From: Alkaliphilus sp. B6464
Lineage (GTDB): Bacteria; Bacillota; Clostridia; Peptostreptococcales; Natronincolaceae
Reading direction: 5' to 3'
Length of the DNA stretch: 64,000 nucleotides
Assembly: GCF_018141165.1 (NCBI RefSeq)
Contig: NZ_CP058557.1
Coordinates: forward strand, 682,001 to 746,000
Made by a program: the position numbers and the translations under genes. The notes below the pieces were generated by a model that searched no databases, was not told where the DNA came from, and was given only the letters and a program-made list of their open reading frames with translations. Below, one piece after another: positions 17,210-24,875 of the stretch; within the stretch, counting starts at the first letter, position 1, and every line of letters begins with the position of its first letter.

Positions 17210-18721
17210 CTATCTGCCTACTATGCCTATTTTATTTATAACTACGTCTAGCATTTCGTCTATTGTTGTTATCATTCTAGCTGAAGCATTGTAAGCATGT
17301 TGAAATTTAACCATATTTGAAAGCTCTTCATCCTGCCAAACTCCTGATATTGATTGTCTTCTATTTTCTATTTCACTTAGCAGGGTCAATTGGTTAAGTG
17401 CGTTTCTATCTGCTTCTTCTGCTTCTACTCCAAGGGTCCCTATTAGAGATTTTATAAAATCTTCTGGTTTTCCTTCTTTGAACATACTTTGTTTATGTCT
17501 AAGTTCACTAATTTGCAACATAATGGTTCCATCTTTTGGAAGAAGTTTTTTATCCTCAGATGCAGCAATTTTGTTTACGTCTTCTAATTCTACATTTACC
17601 CTAATATTAGATGCATTAATATTTTTAAATATATTATCGTCAATTTTTGCACCACCAGTAGGCACTCCATCTACTGTAAAAAATCCTAATCCGGTACTTT
17701 CATCCAGTCCAAACCCTTCAAGATGTATCTTGTTAATCTCATTAGCAAACACATTTACAAAATGATTCAATTCTTTTATATAGTAAGGTACTCCTTTTTC
17801 ATTTCCACCTTCGCCATTACCATCACGCATAACTAATATGGCTTTTAATTCCCCGGTGATATTGTCAGCATCAAATCCTGTACCATCTGCCCATTTAATT
17901 TCATAAATATCTATTTGCTTATCAAAACTACTAAAAAATTCACTTGGTACCTTTTCTGTTTTAAGCCCTGTAAACTCTTTATGATACACCAACGGCTTTC
18001 CTGCCACCTTTATTACCATCTGCTTATGCTTTGGATTATCTGGATTAACTACCTCTAGTACCTCTACATCTACTATTTTGGATAAATCATCTATTAATAG
18101 ATTTCTTTTATCTCTTAAATCGTTGGCACTGCTGCCATCTGCTTCAGCTCTAAGTATTTGGTCGTTAAGTTGAGCTATTTGCTTGCCATACGTATTAATA
18201 GAAGATACCATAGAATTAACTTCAAAGTTAAGGTCTACTGCCATCTTCTCTAGCTGATTATACATATGATTAATTGAGTTAGTAAATGTAATTGCCCTTT
18301 GTCTAACTAGTGTTCTAGTAGTTATATTATCTGGATTTTTACTAAGCTCTTGAAAAGATTCAAAAAGCTGGTCTATCACCTTACTTATACCTGTATCCGA
18401 AGGTTCGTTCATTATAGATTCAATAAAAGATAGCCCATCTGCCTTTGCATTCCAAAATCCTAGTGCACTAGCTTCGTCTCTATATTTATAATCAAGAAAT
18501 TCGTTTCTTAATTGATGTATTGCAGTAGTATCTACCCCTGTACCTAACATACCTTGTCCACCATATAGCCTCATTGGGGTACTTGCAGTTTGCTCTAGCC
18601 TTTGTCTGGTATAGCCTCTTGTATTAATGTTTGCAAGATTATGCCCTGTTATATCTAATGCTCTTTGAGCGGCAAAAAGTCCTGATCTTGCAGAGTTAAA
18701 GCCTGAAAATGTTGATCTCAT
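17210..18721 (-). CDS. flgK: Flagellar hook-associated protein 1
   Basis: A 503-residue FlgK, the first hook-filament junction protein. The N-terminal rod/hook motif ARSGLFAAQRALDITGHNLANINTRGYTRQR is typical, as is the C-terminal EELSNMVKFQHAYNASARMI. Length and architecture are normal for Firmicutes. A GGGAGG site lies before the ATG. It is in the middle of the late flagellar operon, 12 bases after flgN and 12 bases before flgL. Confidence 0.95.
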   Translation of the reverse strand: MRSTFSGFNSARSGLFAAQRALDITGHNLANINTRGYTRQRLEQTASTPMRLYGGQGMLGTGVDTTAIHQLRNEFLDYKYRDEASALGFWNAKADGLSFIESIMNEPSDTGISKVIDQLFESFQELSKNPDNITTRTLVRQRAITFTNSINHMYNQLEKMAVDLNFEVNSMVSSINTYGKQIAQLNDQILRAEADGSSANDLRDKRNLLIDDLSKIVDVEVLEVVNPDNPKHKQMVIKVAGKPLVYHKEFTGLKTEKVPSEFFSSFDKQIDIYEIKWADGTGFDADNITGELKAILVMRDGNGEGGNEKGVPYYIKELNHFVNVFANEINKIHLEGFGLDESTGLGFFTVDGVPTGGAKIDDNIFKNINASNIRVNVELEDVNKIAASEDKKLLPKDGTIMLQISELRHKQSMFKEGKPEDFIKSLIGTLGVEAEEADRNALNQLTLLSEIENRRQSISGVWQDEELSNMVKFQHAYNASARMITTIDEMLDVVINKIGIVGR

Positions 18722-18733
18722 ATTGTACCTCCC

Positions 18734-19228
18734 CTATACTCGCATATCAAAAAAATTGATAGGCTTTACTTCTTTATTTTCTGAAGCATTACTACTATAT
18801 CGATTACCTTCCTCTGGTGAATGGGTAAGCATTTCTAAATTAAAATTAATATACTGCAAGCTCTGGTTAATGAGCTTCTCATTACCTTCATTAACCACCT
18901 TTAAGTCAGCAATAGTTTCTAATAGATTATTTCTAAGCTGATCAATCTTATTCCCAGCATCTTCTTCAACAAAAAGAATTAGCTCAGAAACAGTAGTTAT
19001 AGCTTCTACATTTAACTCTTCAGCAATATTAGTTAGAATGGATCGTCTAATTTTTTCAAAGGTACCCATATTCATAATATACTGCTGTTCTTTTTTTGTA
19101 ATATCTTCTAATACTTTAATATCTCCTGCAACTATAACCTTAGTCTTTTCTTCTGCTAATTTTAGAACTTGAGTATATAGATCAGTTTCTTTTATTAAGG
19201 CATCCTTCAATTGTTCAATAGACTTCAT
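18734..19228 (-). CDS. flgN: Flagellar export chaperone FlgN
   Basis: A 164-residue, all-helical FlgN-family protein, the export chaperone for FlgK and FlgL. Long amphipathic helices run through the protein, with the usual N-terminal block (QLKDALIKETDLYTQVLKLAEEKTKVIVAGD, family pattern) and a C-terminal NFFDMRV tail. Sequence identity in the family is low, so the call rests mainly on length, helicity and its place between flgM and flgK. A TAGGGGTGAT site precedes the ATG. Confidence 0.88.
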   Translation of the reverse strand: MKSIEQLKDALIKETDLYTQVLKLAEEKTKVIVAGDIKVLEDITKKEQQYIMNMGTFEKIRRSILTNIAEELNVEAITTVSELILFVEEDAGNKIDQLRNNLLETIADLKVVNEGNEKLINQSLQYINFNLEMLTHSPEEGNRYSSNASENKEVKPINFFDMRV

Positions 19229-19275
19229 ATTTTTATCACCCCTAAAACAGAGTTTTGCTTTATATTTTTATATTT

Positions 19276-19569
19276 TTATATCTTTCTATCAACAATAACG
19301 CTTTCTATAATTTTATCTGCTATTTCCTCACCTGTTACGTTATAGCTTCCTTGTTTAATCTTATCCTTTAATTCACCAACTAGATCTTCTCTAACCTCTG
19401 GTAAGTTTTTAAAAGCTTTCATAGCAATTTGATATTCCTTTGCTCTATCTGAAAGTTGTAATTCATCTTTTGGTCTTTCTACACCCTTTGTATTCCCAAG
19501 TTTTTCTGTGGTCTTGTTATTATATATCTGCATAGCCTTATTTACATTAGGGTTATTAAAAATCTTCAT
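19276..19569 (-). CDS. flgM: Anti-sigma-28 factor FlgM
   Basis: A 97-residue FlgM, which holds the flagellar sigma factor inactive until it is exported through the finished hook-basal body. The C-terminal sigma-binding helices are visible (DELQLSDRAKEYQIAMKAF, VREDLVGELKDKIKQGSYNVTGEEIADKIIES). The frame opens further upstream, but the GAGGTG ribosome site 7 bases before the ATG at 19569 sets the start. A sigma-28 promoter lies at 19611-19638 in the short gap after yvyF, and the ribosome site is one arm of a long stem (19577-19630). Confidence 0.92.
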   Translation of the reverse strand: MKIFNNPNVNKAMQIYNNKTTEKLGNTKGVERPKDELQLSDRAKEYQIAMKAFKNLPEVREDLVGELKDKIKQGSYNVTGEEIADKIIESVIVDRKI

Positions 19570-19576
19570 AAAAAAA

Positions 19577-19630
19577 CACCTCAACTTTTCCGATTTAATT
19601 CTCATTAATATTATCGGTAATGTTGAGATG
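19577..19630 (-). promoter_or_regulatory. Stem overlapping the flgM ribosome site, followed by a U-tract
   Basis: On the transcript, CAUCUCAAC (19630-19622) can pair with GUUGAGGUG (19585-19577), nine pairs with one G-U. An inner CCGAU/AUCGG stem sits in the loop. The 3' arm holds the flgM Shine-Dalgarno and is followed by seven U. The 5' arm lies inside the sigma-28 promoter spacer, so only read-through RNA carries it. Confidence 0.6.
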
Positions 19631-19638
19631 TTTCTTTA
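19611..19638 (-). promoter_or_regulatory. Sigma-28 promoter of flgM
   Basis: TAAA (19635-19638) and ACCGATAA (19611-19618) on the minus strand are spaced by 16 bases. The -10 matches the flagellar sigma consensus at seven of eight bases. The predicted start is near 19603, about 35 bases before the flgM ATG. Confidence 0.75.
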
Positions 19639-19649
19639 GTTTATTTAAT

Positions 19650-20069
19650 TTATTTAAATTTTTTCCTGATTTCTGCTGTGTGCATTTTCGTATCTAGTTT
19701 ACCTAAGTCATTTATTTTTGGTTGTTCTGCTTTAGGTTTTAATACAGCAGTAAACTCTTTCTTCATACTAATTATACATGGGTCGCAAAATCTACCTGAA
19801 CGTATTGGTGCTCCACATCGTTCACAATCTAACAAAAGATTATCTTCTTCTCTAATTTCAATTCTACTTTCTCTCAAATACCTCAGAATTTTCTTTTCAT
19901 CTACGCCTGTTTCTTCCGATACTTCAACTATAGTTGCGCCTGGATTGTCATATAAATACTCTTTTACTTTTTTGAAATCATCTTCATCACTATTGGCACA
20001 TCGTGAACATACCTCACTTGCTATATATGCAAATACTCTACCACATTTTTTACAATTTCTTAAGTCCAT
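19650..20069 (-). CDS. yvyF: Flagellar operon protein YvyF
   Basis: A 139-residue YvyF/TIGR03826-type protein found before flgM in Firmicutes. It has two four-Cys zinc knuckles, CKKCGRVF...CSRC at about 5-25 and CERCGAPI...CDPC at about 84-100, with a helical DNA-binding-like segment between (NPGATIVEVSEETGVDEKKILRYLRE). The exact function is unknown; a role in late flagellar gene control has been suggested by position only. A GGAGGGG site precedes the ATG. A shorter paralogue lies at 4394-4705. Confidence 0.92.
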   Translation of the reverse strand: MDLRNCKKCGRVFAYIASEVCSRCANSDEDDFKKVKEYLYDNPGATIVEVSEETGVDEKKILRYLRESRIEIREEDNLLLDCERCGAPIRSGRFCDPCIISMKKEFTAVLKPKAEQPKINDLGKLDTKMHTAEIRKKFK

Positions 20070-20138
20070 AAAACCCCTCCTCCACCTTTATTAAAACTTA
20101 TAATTTAAAGATTGCAAAATCTTAATTACACAATTTTT

Positions 20139-20873
20139 TTAATCTCTAGCAAAAGTAAGTACGGTTACAGATTTTGCTCCATGTGTGGTTAATAACCTAC
20201 TACAAACATTCACTGTGGCCCCTGTAGTAAAAATATCATCCACTAGCAATATGTTTTTATTCATTATTACCCCGTTATCTACTACTTTAAAAGCATCATT
20301 TACATTTTCCTGTCGCTCTTTTTTAGATAGGTTATGCATTACTTTAGTATTTTTAACTCTAATAAGTACATCTATATTTATTGGAATATTCGTTTCTTTA
20401 GCGATATATTTACATAAAAGGGTTGCCTGGTTAAAACCTCTCTCTCTTTCTTTGCCTTTATACAATGGTACTGGCAAAATTAAATCTATCGCCGTACATT
20501 CCTGATTTAACTTATATGCCATCATAGATCCCATAAGTCTGGCTAAGTATGTTTGGCCAGAATATTTAAATCTGTATATTAGCTTTTTTATATCTTCCTC
20601 GTATTTAACTACTGATATGGCTCTATGGAAATAATAATGACTGCCCTTACATTCTTCACAAGTTGGACCATCTTCTATCATCCTTAGAGGTATTCCACAT
20701 TTAATGCAGTAATGATCTGGAATAAAAGGTATGGCACTATAGCAATTCAAACACAAACTATATTTTCCTTCCTTTTCAATAAAGTTATTGCACATATAGC
20801 AAATTGCTTTAGATGGATATATTAGTTCTAATAATGCATCTACATATTCTTCTACCACCTGTAGAATTTTCAT
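20139..20873 (-). CDS. comFC: ComF family phosphoribosyltransferase-like protein
   Basis: A ComFC-type protein of about 244 residues. It has an N-terminal zinc finger region with four CxxC pairs (CYMC, CLNC, CIKC, CEEC). A type I phosphoribosyltransferase domain follows with the PRPP-binding motif NILLVDDIFTTGATVNVCS near residues 205-225. ComFC takes part in DNA uptake for transformation, together with the ComFA helicase. No ComFA is adjacent here; the upstream neighbour is RecD2. A GTG four codons earlier is possible, but a GGAGTGGA site supports the ATG at 20873. Confidence 0.9.
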   Translation of the reverse strand: MKILQVVEEYVDALLELIYPSKAICYMCNNFIEKEGKYSLCLNCYSAIPFIPDHYCIKCGIPLRMIEDGPTCEECKGSHYYFHRAISVVKYEEDIKKLIYRFKYSGQTYLARLMGSMMAYKLNQECTAIDLILPVPLYKGKERERGFNQATLLCKYIAKETNIPINIDVLIRVKNTKVMHNLSKKERQENVNDAFKVVDNGVIMNKNILLVDDIFTTGATVNVCSRLLTTHGAKSVTVLTFARD

Positions 20874-20890
20874 ATTAAATTCCACTCCAT

Positions 20891-23140
20891 TTAAGAATTT
20901 TGGAAGTCAAAGAACTTTTTTAATCTAATTCCCAATCCTGAATATCTTTCAACAATTTTATTATTATCTACCATACGTCTTAAATAATTCTCTGTGCCTA
21001 CTAAAACTACAAGTGACTTGGCTCTAGTTATTGCAGTGTATAAAAGGTTACGGGTAAGTAGCATAGGTGGTCCCCATGTAACAGGCATAACTACGACCGG
21101 AAACTCACTTCCTTGGCTCTTATGTATAGTAATTGAGTAGGCAAGTTCTAGCTCATCTAGCTGCGTAAAACTATATACTACACTTCTATTATCATCAAAG
21201 AAAACCGTTAGTTCTTGCTCCTCTGTATTTATATACTGTACGTAACCAATATCTCCATTGAATACTCCTTCACCCTGTTTCTCCTCTGCGTCTACATCAA
21301 GACTTGTCCACTTTAGAGTATAGTTATTTTTAATTTGCATAACCTTATCCCCTACACGGAAGATCTTTTCCCTTAATTCTCTCTCTCTCTTATATTTATC
21401 GGGTGGATTCAAATAATTTTGTAGTTCCTTATTTAAATTTAATGTACCTACATCACCTTTTTTCATAGGGGTAAGCACCTGAATATCTCTTATAGGGTCA
21501 AACTTATAATGTTTTGGGAGCCTTTCCTTAACAAGACCTATTATAGTATTTAAAATGTCGTCATTCTTACTTCTATTAATAAAGTAAAAATCCTTGTCCT
21601 TATGATTTAATATAGGATAATCTCCTTGATTAATTTTATGGGCATTTACAACGATCATGCTTTCTCCAGCCTGTCTAAAAATCTCATTTAAACGAACTAC
21701 CTTTATTACTTGGCTATCTATTATATCTCTTAGTACATTACCGGCTCCAACAGAAGGCAGCTGATCAACGTCTCCAACAAAAATTAATCTTGTTCCACGT
21801 GAAATAGCCTTTAAAAGACTATTCATTAGCATAATATCTACCATGGATACTTCATCTATAATTATTACATCTCCAACCAATGGATTATCTTCGTTTCTTT
21901 GGAATAGCATGCCTTCATCCTCATCGCTATAACCCATTTCAAGTAGTCTATGTATAGTTTTAGCTTCCTTACCCGTTGCCTCTGTCATACGTTTGGATGC
22001 TCTACCAGTAGGAGCAGCAAGTACTATTTTCTTTTTAAGCTTTTCGAAAACCTTAATTAATGTATTAATAGTGGTTGTCTTACCTGTACCAGGTCCACCT
22101 GTAATCACTAAAATCCCATTAGTTATAGCCTGTCTTATAGCTTCTTTTTGATTTTCTGCAAGGTATATTCCATCTTCTCTTTCTATATTGCTTATTTCTT
22201 CGTCTACATCAATTTCTAGTGTATCTAATGCTATCTGCGAAAGCTCTATAAGCTTATTACAACAATTAGTTTCTGCGTAGAAATATGGCATAGAGTATAC
22301 TATTATTTCCTCATCTTGCCGCTCTAGCTGTATCTTTTGTTTAAGAGCCATCTCCTGTATTCCCTCTACCACTGCCTCTTCTTCTACTCCTAATAACTCT
22401 CTTGCTCTATCTATTAAAAGATCACTAGGTGCGTAAGTATGCCCTTCCGTATGGAATGTATTAATTGTATATCTAATTCCAGAATGTATACGATATTTGG
22501 AATTTGGGGAGATTCCCATAGTTCGTGCAATAAGGTCTGCTTTTTTAAATCCTATGCCTATAATTTCATCTGCTAGACGATAGGGGTTCTCCTGTATATA
22601 GGCTATGGTCATCTCTTTATATTTTTTATAGATTCTAACTGCAAAACCTGGACTAATTCCGTACTGGGAAAGGAAAAGTATAATTTCTCTTAGCTCTCTT
22701 TGTTCTTCAAATGCTTCGGCTATTGTTTGTGCCTTAGCTTCTCCAATTCCAGAGACCTCCGTTAGTCTTTGTGGGGCATATTGTATAACCTCCAAGGCAT
22801 CGGTTCCAAAATGGTCTATTATACGTTCTGCCATTTTTTTGCCTATACCTTTTATAACTCCAGAGGATAGGTAGTTTAATATCCCTTCCTTTGTTGAAGG
22901 CTGCACATGACGATATTCTTTAACATCCATCTGTCTGCCATATGTTGGATGAACTATCCATTTACCTTTTACTGCGATTACCTCACCTTCTTTTAGAGCA
23001 GGTAAGCAGCCGACTATTGTTACTTCTTCATCTTCGCAGTCTAATATACCTACTAAGTAACCATTAGCCTCGTTTTGAAATATAATTTCTACTAATCTAC
23101 CTTCTAATTCGACCACTATACTTTCCTCCCAGCTACTCAA
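20891..23140 (-). CDS. recD2: ATP-dependent DNA helicase RecD2
   Basis: A 749-residue SF1B 5'-3' helicase of the RecD2 type, which acts without RecBC in repair and replication-fork maintenance. An N-terminal OB-like region and helix-hairpin-helix repeats (about 90-190, GIGKKMAERIIDHFG and VSGIGEAKAQTIAEAF) precede the motor. Walker A is GGPGTGKTTTINTL near residue 345, Walker B is VIIIDEVSMVD, and the late motifs are LAYSITIHKSQGSEFP and LLYTAITRAKSLVV. The start is TTG with an AGGAG 6 bases upstream. It lies 17 bases before comFC. Length is normal. Confidence 0.95.
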   Translation of the reverse strand: MSSWEESIVVELEGRLVEIIFQNEANGYLVGILDCEDEEVTIVGCLPALKEGEVIAVKGKWIVHPTYGRQMDVKEYRHVQPSTKEGILNYLSSGVIKGIGKKMAERIIDHFGTDALEVIQYAPQRLTEVSGIGEAKAQTIAEAFEEQRELREIILFLSQYGISPGFAVRIYKKYKEMTIAYIQENPYRLADEIIGIGFKKADLIARTMGISPNSKYRIHSGIRYTINTFHTEGHTYAPSDLLIDRARELLGVEEEAVVEGIQEMALKQKIQLERQDEEIIVYSMPYFYAETNCCNKLIELSQIALDTLEIDVDEEISNIEREDGIYLAENQKEAIRQAITNGILVITGGPGTGKTTTINTLIKVFEKLKKKIVLAAPTGRASKRMTEATGKEAKTIHRLLEMGYSDEDEGMLFQRNEDNPLVGDVIIIDEVSMVDIMLMNSLLKAISRGTRLIFVGDVDQLPSVGAGNVLRDIIDSQVIKVVRLNEIFRQAGESMIVVNAHKINQGDYPILNHKDKDFYFINRSKNDDILNTIIGLVKERLPKHYKFDPIRDIQVLTPMKKGDVGTLNLNKELQNYLNPPDKYKRERELREKIFRVGDKVMQIKNNYTLKWTSLDVDAEEKQGEGVFNGDIGYVQYINTEEQELTVFFDDNRSVVYSFTQLDELELAYSITIHKSQGSEFPVVVMPVTWGPPMLLTRNLLYTAITRAKSLVVLVGTENYLRRMVDNNKIVERYSGLGIRLKKFFDFQNS

Positions 23141-23149
23141 ATCTTTCTC

Positions 23150-23203
23150 CTATCTTCGGTGTATTGCTAATGCTCCCATTTCCATAGACGGGAGATCAAG
23201 CAC
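23150..23203 (-). other. Possible 17-residue peptide between yvrJ and recD2 (weak)
   Basis: A GTG-started frame with a GAGGA just upstream would encode VLDLPSMEMGALAIHRR and stop 10 bases before the recD2 TTG. The open frame extends back to 23242 into a hairpin arm without a better start. The peptide looks unlike random low-GC translation, but I do not recognise it; it could be a gene remnant or a translational-coupling leader. Confidence 0.25.
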
Positions 23204-23229
23204 TACATCCTCAAAATAAGTACGACTAT

Positions 23230-23261
23230 GATTCAGATGGAGTTAAATCTCCATCTGAATC
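23230..23261. terminator. Strong hairpin after yvrJ
   Basis: A perfect 13-base stem (GATTCAGATGGAG and complement) with a 6-base loop, 18 bases past the yvrJ stop. The T-rich tail (AAGTTTTCTTTATT) is on the plus-strand side, so as a minus-strand terminator it is less typical. Confidence 0.6.
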
Positions 23262-23278
23262 AAGTTTTCTTTATTATA

Positions 23279-23443
23279 TCATATTCCTTTGGGAGTTTTG
23301 ACTGTTAATAGATCGATTGATTTTGCTAGTTCATTTATACTAATAGTTAAGCTTTCGACTTTTCCTTCTAGCCTAATTAGTAAGTAAATAGAAATAACTA
23401 TTGGGAATCCTAGGTTTGCAACCTGGCCAAATATATCATTCAT
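23279..23443 (-). CDS. yvrJ: YvrJ family small membrane protein
   Basis: A 54-residue protein missed by ordinary ORF length limits: it begins MNDIFGQVANLGFPIVISIY and ends SIDLLTVKTPKGI. A GGAGG site lies 8 bases before the ATG. It has one hydrophobic segment at about 10-27, followed by a basic and charged amphipathic helix. It fits the YvrJ family, tiny Firmicutes proteins of unknown function; in Bacillus yvrJ lies beside the genes of the unusual sigma factor SigO. Its size and topology (one N-terminal helix, charged C-terminus) recall holin-like proteins such as UviB. It is the third gene of the sigma factor cassette. Confidence 0.85.
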   Translation of the reverse strand: MNDIFGQVANLGFPIVISIYLLIRLEGKVESLTISINELAKSIDLLTVKTPKGI

Positions 23444-23523
23444 TTCTTTACCTCCATATATTCATATTAGAAACCCCATTATGCTATATTTATATTTAGT
23501 TTTACCAACTATTATATTGGAAA

Positions 23524-23545
23524 AGCCGAGGTTCTACCCCCGGCT
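23524..23545 (-). terminator. Terminator after the DUF2922 gene
   Basis: AGCCGGGG and CCTCGGCT pair (one G-U) around a 6-base loop on the minus strand and are followed by TTTT, 10 bases past the stop. Because yvrJ lies beyond, it either has its own promoter or depends on read-through. Confidence 0.8.
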
Positions 23546-23555
23546 ATTTCTATAT

Positions 23556-23771
23556 TTACGCAAAGCTTAGATCTTCCTCTTGAGTGATTATTACCTTAGC
23601 GCCTTCTGCCTCCACAAGATTTACACCACTTGGAGCAAATATGTTTTTGCTAATAATACCTTCCATTACTGTTTTAACTTCTTCAGATGTTATATCTTCT
23701 CTAGCATTAGCTACAACTATTTTAGCTCCTTTACCGTCTTCTCTTTTAAAGCTTAATTCTAATACTCTCAT
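23556..23771 (-). CDS. DUF2922 family protein
   Basis: A 71-residue soluble protein of the DUF2922 family. It begins MRVLELSFKREDGKGAKIVV, has an ITSEEVKTVMEGIISKNIF helix in the middle, and ends with EGAKVIITQEEDLSFA, suggesting a small alpha/beta fold. No function is known. The long frame starts earlier, but AAAGGAGGAGGTG lies directly before the ATG at 23771. The 5' leader contains a GGAAGGG/CCCTTCC hairpin that also occurs before the sigma gene of this cassette. It lies between DUF1659 and yvrJ. Confidence 0.85.
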   Translation of the reverse strand: MRVLELSFKREDGKGAKIVVANAREDITSEEVKTVMEGIISKNIFAPSGVNLVEAEGAKVIITQEEDLSFA

Positions 23772-23784
23772 TGTTTCACCTCCT

Positions 23785-23814
23785 CCTTTGGAAGGGTGTC
23801 CCTTCCACATATTA
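23785..23814 (-). promoter_or_regulatory. Palindromic leader element, copy B (before DUF2922)
   Basis: On the minus strand, TAATAT, two bases, then GGAAGGG-ACA-CCCTTCC (23790-23806) and AAAGGAGG. The stem ends where the ribosome site begins. The arrangement matches copy A at 24706-24738 with few changes. Confidence 0.65.
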
Positions 23815-23855
23815 GAGCTGTTTGAAATGTAAGATCAGAGTCCCTTTACCTACAA

Positions 23856-24077
23856 TTACTCAGCCAATTCTTTTTCATCGATTCTAACTACTGTTTTTAA
23901 GGACTTTGTTTGAAGTCCGGCCATATCTACAGCTACTGCGTAAATATCGCTATCATCTGCATCTCCTTTAACATTACTGTAAGTTTTGCTTACTAGCTTT
24001 TCTCTTCCTTCTCCGTCTACACTGTCAATGAAACGAAGTCTAACTCTTGAGCTTTGGTTAATTATATTTACTGGCAT
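23856..24077 (-). CDS. DUF1659 family protein
   Basis: A 73-residue soluble protein of the DUF1659 family (VRLRFIDSVDGEGREKLVSKTYSNVK, then SDIYAVAVDMAGLQTKSLKTVVRIDEKEL). It is mainly beta-strand by pattern and similar in size to the DUF2922 protein next to it. Function is unknown. A GGGAGGAGGTG site precedes the ATG, with the same GGAGGAGGTGAAA core as the DUF2922 gene, suggesting equal expression. It is the first gene after the sigma factor, about 50 bases downstream, and 85 bases before DUF2922. Confidence 0.85.
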   Translation of the reverse strand: MPVNIINQSSRVRLRFIDSVDGEGREKLVSKTYSNVKGDADDSDIYAVAVDMAGLQTKSLKTVVRIDEKELAE

Positions 24078-24126
24078 TTTTTCACCTCCTCCCTTACACC
24101 TATTACATGTTTTGAGGAAAGAAAAG

Positions 24127-24699
24127 TTAGCCTACTTTATATAAAATACTTTTTAATTTTTCTAATGCCTTCGCTTTACCCTTTGCAACTGTAACATAAT
24201 GAACCTTTCTTGTTTCTGCTATATCCTTCAGCATATAGCCTTTTAAATAATAGTCTTCTATAATCCCTCGCTCTTTAGCATACAGCTTATTAATAGCTCT
24301 TATTAAATCTTTATACTCTTCTTCTTTTAAATAATCTGACTCTATAGAAACCTTTTCATCTACTAATAAATCTAGTAGAGATGTCCCGCCATCTTCTCCA
24401 ACAAATTGATCTAAGGGAATGGTTATTTTTTCCTTTCTACGTCTATTTTGATAATAATGCTTTAGTCTAATTGTAACAAAGCCTAAGAATGGAACTCCCT
24501 TACTCATATCAAAGACATTTAAAGCCTCTAATATTTGCCATGCCCCTTCCTGATAAAGCTCCTCGTCCCATCCAGTTTGTCCACCATATTTTTTACTATA
24601 TGAAACTACTAATGGTTTAAGTCTATCAATAATCCACTCTTTTGCTATACTGTCTCCTTTTAGAGCAGCTCCTACTTTCTCATCAAATTCAATGTACAA
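24127..24699 (-). CDS. Small RNA polymerase sigma factor (sigma-70 superfamily)
   Basis: A 190-residue sigma factor with regions 2 and 4 only. Region 2 is at about 35-95 (EELYQEGAWQILEALNVF, then FLGFVTIRLKHYYQNRRRKEK). Region 4 is at about 140-185, with a helix-turn-helix DYYLKGYMLKDIAETRKVHYVTVAKGKAKALEKL. It resembles the small sigma factors of the TcdR/UviA/BotR kind rather than classical ECF members paired with an anti-sigma; no anti-sigma is adjacent. It starts with TTG after an AAGGAAGGAT site. The three small genes downstream (DUF1659, DUF2922, YvrJ) are its likely regulon. Exact sigma group is uncertain. Confidence 0.85.
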   Translation of the reverse strand: MYIEFDEKVGAALKGDSIAKEWIIDRLKPLVVSYSKKYGGQTGWDEELYQEGAWQILEALNVFDMSKGVPFLGFVTIRLKHYYQNRRRKEKITIPLDQFVGEDGGTSLLDLLVDEKVSIESDYLKEEEYKDLIRAINKLYAKERGIIEDYYLKGYMLKDIAETRKVHYVTVAKGKAKALEKLKSILYKVG

Positions 24700-24705
24700 A
24701 ATTAT

Positions 24706-24738
24706 CCTTCCTTTTGGAAGGGGCCCCTTCGAATATTA
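24706..24738 (-). promoter_or_regulatory. Palindromic leader element, copy A (before the sigma gene)
   Basis: A perfect 14-base palindrome GAAGGGGCCCCTTC (24717-24730), overlapped by a second stem CCTTCC-TTTT-GGAAGG (24706-24721), with TAATAT upstream on the minus strand. It lies at the ribosome site of the sigma gene. Copy B is at 23785-23814. Confidence 0.65.
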
Positions 24739-24774
24739 CCGGTTAATACGATTGTACATAAGTAAATAAAAAAA

Positions 24775-24802
24775 GAACAAAGTGGAATTATCCTCTTTGT
24801 CC
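24775..24802. terminator. metK terminator
   Basis: A 12-base stem with one mismatch (GAACAAAGTGGA / TCCTCTTTGTCC), with A-runs before and T-runs after on both strands. It separates metK from the sigma cassette downstream. Confidence 0.85.
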
Positions 24803-24875
24803 TTTTTTTATTTACCTTTTATTTATCTATTCCTTATATTGCTATCAGTTTTTTCAGGAATAGATCTAATTTATC

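Noticed and set aside
19678-20094. 138-residue open frame on the plus strand
   Set aside because: Antisense shadow of yvyF, whose zinc knuckles and ribosome site make the minus-strand gene certain.
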